The notes under the pieces were generated by a model that had not been told where the DNA came from, ran no database searches, and saw only the letters and a list, made by a program, of their open reading frames with translations. The position numbers and the translations under genes are program-made. Positions 60,379-64,000 of a stretch of 64,000 nucleotides of DNA are shown here, one piece after another; position 1 is the stretch's first letter; each line of letters opens with the position of its first letter. Source of the DNA: Nucisporomicrobium flavum (GTDB lineage: Bacteria > Actinomycetota > Actinomycetes > Mycobacteriales > Micromonosporaceae); NCBI RefSeq assembly GCF_016464385.1, contig NZ_JADMLH010000004.1, positions 393,109 to 457,108 on the forward strand. The letters run 5' to 3'.

Positions 60379-61590
60379 TCATGCCGGTCCCCGATCTGCG
60401 CGGAATGCCTGCGCCGGCGTCAGGTCGCCGGCTCTCCCGATCTGCGCGAGCGGCATCGTCGGAGCGTTCCACTGAGGTGGCACCTTCAGCCCGCCTTGCA
60501 GGGCGCTCGCCGAGTCCGTGGCGAACGTGGTCGGAACGCGGCTTCGGCGAACCTCAGACAGGTCAGCAGCGCAAGCGCGCGGGATGCGGGCCGGGGGGTG
60601 GCCCGGTCGGTCGGCGGCGGCGCGCGGTATGCGGACTGGGGGATGGGCCGGTAGGTCCGTGGCGCAACCGCGTGGGATGCGGGCCGGGGGATGGCCCGGC
60701 CAGTTGGCGGCGGTGCGCGACGTGTGGTCCGGAGGATGGTTCGGCGGGTTCGGGGCGCAGGCGTGAGCGGGTCTGGGCGGCATGGTGTCGACCGATCCAG
60801 AGTCTTCGCCCCGCACAGCAGTCAGCGGACGCGCAGGTGCGTCCGCTGACGTCCGATCGTCGAAGGAGTGGAGGGTGCCGGCGGTATCCGCATGTGGAGC
60901 GCTGTGCGTGTGGATGCGGTGCAGGAGCGGCGTTGTGCCGTGGCGTGGTCGGTGCGGTGGTGGAGCGGCAGGCGAGGCGCGTTGCGGGGTTGGGCGTTGT
61001 CGCGTCGGGGTGGTGAAGTTTCGTGGATGACGTCGCCACTCTCCGGGGAGATCGTCGTACGGTGCCTCGTTCGCGGGGGAGAAGGTCGGCGGCGAGAGGT
61101 GGGGAAACGGCGTAGGTGGCCAGGACGCTGCCGTGGGACTTCCCGTTCGGTCGGGGCGGTCCCATGATGCGGCTGTCGTGCGTTCCTGCGGGTTCTCAGG
61201 TGAAGGGGCGGGGATGCCGGGCGGTGCCGTGCGTGAGCCGCCCGGCGGTTGGCGCCGGCGTGGAATCGGTAGCGTGGCCTCGAAGCCGCCGAGGTGGTAT
61301 CCGGTAGGGTGCCGCCTCGAGCCGTGATTGACGTCGGCATCCGCGGTGAGCTTGGGCGCGCCGCCGCTCGCGGGGTCTGCTGCGGGCGAGGGCATCTCCG
61401 GGCGCGGAGGCGTCAGCGCGAAGGCCGACCCGGCCGTTGCTGGGGCCGGTATGGGAGACGGCAGCCGGTTGGCCGCCGGGCACGGGATCGAATGTCCGCA
61501 GGCGCAGCGGCGCCACAGACTGCGCCATTGGCGTTTGTGGACAGGCGGATGAAGGGCCTGCTGAGGGCCCCTCTGACGTGGGATAGTCAT
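60379..61590 (-). CDS. Putative Pro/Arg-rich protein with a Cys-x-Cys-Gly...Pro-Cys motif
   Basis: A 403-aa open frame. Only the N-terminus looks protein-like: HKRQWRSLWRRCACGHSIPC (about 18-37) resembles the Cys motif of the two small proteins nearby, with one residue between the first cysteines. The rest is Pro/Arg/Thr-rich and ends in three or four imperfect 15-16-residue repeats (PGHPPARIPR, about 290-340). ATG 61590 lies six bases after TAGGGT, so the mRNA may be leaderless. The gene could be shorter, or a decaying remnant; codon quality drops after about residue 130. Confidence 0.35.
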   Translation of the reverse strand: MTIPRQRGPQQALHPPVHKRQWRSLWRRCACGHSIPCPAANRLPSPIPAPATAGSAFALTPPRPEMPSPAADPASGGAPKLTADADVNHGSRRHPTGYHLGGFEATLPIPRRRQPPGGSRTAPPGIPAPSPENPQERTTAASWDRPDRTGSPTAASWPPTPFPHLSPPTFSPANEAPYDDLPGEWRRHPRNFTTPTRQRPTPQRASPAAPPPHRPRHGTTPLLHRIHTHSAPHADTAGTLHSFDDRTSADAPARPLTAVRGEDSGSVDTMPPRPAHACAPNPPNHPPDHTSRTAANWPGHPPARIPRGCATDLPAHPPVRIPRAAADRPGHPPARIPRACAADLSEVRRSRVPTTFATDSASALQGGLKVPPQWNAPTMPLAQIGRAGDLTPAQAFRADRGPA

Positions 61591-61596
61591 GCGACA

Positions 61597-61666
61597 ACCC
61601 TAGTTGACGGGTAACTAGCTGTCTTTCGCCAAGTTGACCTATGACTAATAGTCATGCGTCTACGGT
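61597..61666. promoter_or_regulatory. Divergent leaderless promoters with a palindrome
   Basis: Between the putative Cys-motif gene (minus) and the HTH gene (plus). TAGGGT (61602-61597, minus) lies six bases before ATG 61590. TACGGT (61661-61666, plus) lies seven bases before GTG 61674. The palindrome ATGACTAATAGTCAT (61641-61655; arms perfect, central A) sits just upstream of the plus-strand -10 and suits a repressor. TAGTCATGCG occurs twice (near 61584 and 61649). Confidence 0.5.
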
Positions 61667-61673
61667 CGATCAT

Positions 61674-61880
61674 GTGGCTAAGTCGATCCGACTCATGGGT
61701 GCGCATGAGATCCGCCTCCGTCTGGGCGGAGTGAGCCGCCAGCGCGCGTACCAGATCACCAGCAGAGCCGACTTCCCCGCGCCGGTGGCGGATCTCAAGC
61801 AGGGCAAGGTCTGGCTGGCGGAGGACGTCGAGGCGTGGATGAAGGTCCACCGCCGCGACCTCGACGACGCGGAGGCATGA
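61674..61880 (+). CDS. Small AlpA/excisionase-like HTH protein
   Basis: 68-aa DNA-binding protein with a MerR-like/HTH_17 fold: MGAHEIRLRLGGVSRQRAYQ (about 8-27), then FPAPVADLKQGKVWLAEDVEAW, the wing with the conserved Trp and acidic end. Such proteins act as excisionases in mobile elements or as small regulators. GTG 61674 is preferred since TACGGT seven bases upstream gives a leaderless mRNA; an ATG at 61641 would begin inside the palindrome. No integrase is nearby, so a regulatory role is more likely. Confidence 0.75.
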   Translation: MAKSIRLMGAHEIRLRLGGVSRQRAYQITSRADFPAPVADLKQGKVWLAEDVEAWMKVHRRDLDDAEA

Positions 61881-62082
61881 CCCCACCGGACCTCGGAGGG
61901 GTCATCGCGCGGACGGGCCGACGTGCCGCCGCGCAGCAGCAGCCTGCGCCGTCGCGCAGCAACACCGCCCACCGGCCACCGCGGTGAACCACGCCCGCGG
62001 CGAGGGTCGTAAACCGCTCTCGAGGCAAGGGCCGTGAACCGCCCGAGGGGTGAGAGCGACTGCGGCAGGCATACGGGCGATC
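61881..62082. other. Non-coding gap with a short degenerate repeat
   Basis: 202 bp between the HTH gene and the end of dprA. From about 61984 to 62060 three degenerate 24-25-bp units share the core GTGAACCRC-CC-G-GG-GAGGG. No gene and no terminator is evident. Confidence 0.4.
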
Positions 62083-63288
62083 TCATCTGCCGGTCCCGCC
62101 TCGGGCCAGCGCGATCCCGTTGTCCCGGCGTACCACCAGGCCTTTCATCTCCAGGAGCGACAGCCTCCGCAGGACAGTGCGTACGCCCAGCCCGGCCTTC
62201 GCCGCCAGCTGTTCCGGCCCGACAGCGCCGCGCAGGGGCACCGCCTCCAGCACCAGCGCCGACTCCTCGTCCAGGTCGTCGCGTACGTGGTCGCGTCCGC
62301 GGGCCGGCTCGGACAGATATTCGCCGATCCTTCCGACCTCATCGAGTACGTGGGCCACGCCCGTGACCACCCGCGCCTGCGGATAGCGGCGCAGTAGCTC
62401 GTGGCATCCCACCGACATCGCCGAGGTGACCGGTCCCGGGACGACCATGGCGTGACGGTTGAGGGACACCACGCGGCTCATCGTCTGCACCGCGCCGCTG
62501 CGTGCGGCCGCTTCGACGACCACCGTTCCGGCCGTGGCAGCCGCGATGACCCGGTTGCGGATGAGGAAGCGGTGGCGCAGCGGCTCGGCGCCCGGCAACC
62601 ATTCGCTCATCAGCAGGCCGCTGTCCGCTATCTGTTCGAACATGGCGGCGTTGCCCATCGGGTACGGCCGGTCGACGCCGCACGCCAGCACGGCGACCGT
62701 GCACCCGCCCGCCGAGAGCGCCGCCCGATGAGCTGCCGCGTCGATACCGAACGCGCCGCCGGACACGACGGTCCACTCCTGCTCGGCGATCCCGTACGCG
62801 AGGTCGCTCGTGACGTGCATGCCGTACGGGGTCGCGGCCCGGGCGCCGACGATCGCCACCGAACGCTCGAACGCGTCGCTGAGCGGCCGGGTCCCGCGTA
62901 CCCATAAACAGAGCGGGGGGCGTACGTCGCGATTGATTCTTCCCGCGATGTCGAGCTCCAGAGTGGCCAGTGATTCGACGCCCGTCGGCCACTCGGCGTC
63001 GGACGGTACGACCACCCGGGCGCCGAGCCGGCGGGCCCGCCCCATGGCCACCTCCGCGATCCGCCGGGGATCGCCCAGGCCCGAACGCGTCAGGACCGCC
63101 GTACGCAAAGCGGCTTCTGGAATGTCGCCCTCGAGCAAGCGTGAGAGCGTGGCCTCCGCGCCATGTGCCTGCACCAGCTGCCAGACGATGCGGTTGCCGG
63201 GCTCGGCGAGCCAGGTCAGCGCCACGCGCGCCATCCGGTCGGCGTCGTGGTCGGCGGGTCTGTGGTCAACGTCCGGCTTGCCGGTCAC
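62083..63288 (-). CDS. dprA: DNA processing protein DprA
   Basis: Loads RecA onto incoming single-stranded DNA. 401 aa. Helical N-terminus (about 1-100), the Rossmann-like DprA domain (VAIVGARAATPYGMHVTSDL near 145, VVSGGAFGIDAAAHRAAL near 174, FLIRNRVIAAATAGTVVVEA near 243) and a C-terminal winged helix (EQLAAKAGLGVRTVLRRLSL, about 365-384). GTG at 63288 is chosen because GGGAG lies six bases upstream and it fits the family start; a longer frame runs through the comM coding region. It overlaps comM by 23 bp. Confidence 0.94.
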   Translation of the reverse strand: MTGKPDVDHRPADHDADRMARVALTWLAEPGNRIVWQLVQAHGAEATLSRLLEGDIPEAALRTAVLTRSGLGDPRRIAEVAMGRARRLGARVVVPSDAEWPTGVESLATLELDIAGRINRDVRPPLCLWVRGTRPLSDAFERSVAIVGARAATPYGMHVTSDLAYGIAEQEWTVVSGGAFGIDAAAHRAALSAGGCTVAVLACGVDRPYPMGNAAMFEQIADSGLLMSEWLPGAEPLRHRFLIRNRVIAAATAGTVVVEAAARSGAVQTMSRVVSLNRHAMVVPGPVTSAMSVGCHELLRRYPQARVVTGVAHVLDEVGRIGEYLSEPARGRDHVRDDLDEESALVLEAVPLRGAVGPEQLAAKAGLGVRTVLRRLSLLEMKGLVVRRDNGIALARGGTGR

Positions 63289-64000
63289 TTGCTTCTCCCA
63301 TTCTGAGTTGAGCGGCCTCGTCCACATCGGAACCGGTCGGGCGGTCGCGCCCGTCGAGGTCCGCGATCGACCAGGCAAGCCGCAAGATCCGATCGAAGCC
63401 CCGCGCCGACAGCGAGCCGCGTTCCAGCCCGGCACGCAGGGCCTTGGTGTCTTTCGGGGGCAGCCGCCATGGCGCTCGGCGGAGTTGAGGCCCGGGCACC
63501 TCCGCATTGAGCCGCCATCCGTGGGCGGACCAGCGTGCTGCTGCAGCGTCGCGGGCCCTGCTGACGCGAGCGGCGACCTCGGCGGAGGACTCGGCCGGAG
63601 TCTCGGTCGTCATCAGCTGCGCGACGCCGAGCGGCTGCAACCGGATCTGGATGTCGATCCGGTCCATGAGCGGGCCCGAGAGCTTGCCGAGGTACCTGCG
63701 CCGGGCGATGGCCGAGCACTGGCAGTACTGATCTCCCGCAGGGTTGGCGCACGGGCACGGATTCGCGGCGATGACCATCTGGACCTGGGCTGGATACTCC
63801 GTGCTCCCACGGGACCGGGCGAGAACCACCCGCCCGCTCTCCAGCGGCTGCCGCAACGCCTGGAGGGTGAGGTAGGCGAACTCCGGCGCCTCGTCCAGGA
63901 ACAGCACTCCGCGGTGCGCGAGCGAGATCGCACCCGGCCGGGCCAAACCGGACCCGCCACCTACGAGGGCGGCGAGGCTCGCGCTGTGATGCGGCGCCTG
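63266..64000 (-). CDS. comM: ComM/YifB-like Mg-chelatase-type ATPase (5' end cut off)
   Basis: The C-terminal 244 residues of an AAA+ protein; the start lies beyond the window. Visible are the substrate-type APHHSAS motif at the very edge, sensor region LVGGGSGLARPGAISLAHRG, Walker B VLFLDEAPEF (about 34-43), a Cys cluster NPCPCANPAGDQYCQCS (about 79-95), the SGPLMDRIDI arginine-finger region and a C-terminal helical domain (SLSARGFDRILRLAWSIADL). ComM promotes branch migration in natural transformation in some bacteria. It is translationally coupled to dprA. Confidence 0.93.
   Translation of the reverse strand, partial: QAPHHSASLAALVGGGSGLARPGAISLAHRGVLFLDEAPEFAYLTLQALRQPLESGRVVLARSRGSTEYPAQVQMVIAANPCPCANPAGDQYCQCSAIARRRYLGKLSGPLMDRIDIQIRLQPLGVAQLMTTETPAESSAEVAARVSRARDAAAARWSAHGWRLNAEVPGPQLRRAPWRLPPKDTKALRAGLERGSLSARGFDRILRLAWSIADLDGRDRPTGSDVDEAAQLRMGEASDRQAGR

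Noticed and set aside
61674-61880. Integrative element boundary suggested by the excisionase-like HTH gene
   Set aside because: No integrase, tRNA or attachment-site repeat was seen around it.

Overview
The window is high-GC actinobacterial chromosome. GTG starts, dense 4-bp gene overlaps, GlnR-like nitrogen control and the gene order (smc-ftsY-amtB-glnB-glnD-ffh-rpsP-rimM-trmD-rplS-lepB-rnhB, then xerC/dprA/comM) point to Actinomycetia. Spherulin-4, PelF-like and Stealth proteins and many short GC-rich minisatellites suggest Micromonosporaceae, perhaps Actinoplanes or a relative; the family assignment is inference.

Layout. 0-3 kb: two paralogous LPxTG surface proteins (minus strand), each behind the same two-hairpin leader. 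3.3-9.8 kb: housekeeping run rsmD-coaD-(DivIVA-like)-DUF177-rpmF-plsX-rnc-(mannosyltransferase)-mutM. 9.8-14 kb: a minus-strand three-gene operon (PelF-like glycosyltransferase, polytopic membrane protein, spherulin-4/GH135-type hydrolase) preceded by a secreted CAP-domain protein. 14.4-25.2 kb: small coiled-coil protein, smc, HAD hydrolase, DUF664 protein, a RHH/PIN toxin-antitoxin pair, PhoD-type phosphatase, ftsY and a phosphotransferase. 25.2-29.5 kb: GlnR-box-preceded amtB-glnB-glnD. 29.5-39.3 kb: surface-polysaccharide genes (GT2, methyltransferase, CAP protein, AT3-SGNH acyltransferase, UDP-sugar dehydrogenase, Stealth phosphotransferase) between glnD and ffh. 39.4-53.5 kb: ffh, amidohydrolase, an ECF sigma/beta-propeller pair, proS, then rpsP-KH-rimM-trmD-rplS-lepB-lepB-nudix-rnhB-DUF2469. 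53.5-61.9 kb: an accessory, repeat-rich zone starting with an array of four DnaA-box-like 9-mers and holding M23 peptidase, aminotransferase, xerC, a few small proteins and at least four minisatellites. 61.9-64 kb: dprA and the end of comM, cut by the window edge.

How the parts work together. The core blocks handle ribosome assembly and translation (rsmD, rpmF, rpsP, rimM, trmD, rplS, proS), phospholipid and CoA synthesis (plsX, coaD), membrane targeting and export (ffh, ftsY, two lepB), chromosome handling (smc, xerC, mutM, rnhB) and nitrogen sensing (amtB-glnB-glnD). The accessory parts are mostly cell-surface: LPxTG proteins, two polysaccharide loci, CAP proteins, Stealth and acyltransferase functions.

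Most promising novelty: (i) the compact PelF-membrane protein-spherulin-4 operon, which resembles a minimal GalNAc-type exopolysaccharide locus; (ii) the duplicated 5' leader of the LPxTG genes; (iii) two divergent pairs in which a small HTH regulator faces a protein with a Cys-x(1-2)-Cys...Pro-Cys motif, with a palindrome in between (a third motif protein lies alone); (iv) the DnaA-box array after the DUF2469 gene. No tRNA, rRNA, CRISPR array, insertion sequence or prophage was recognised.
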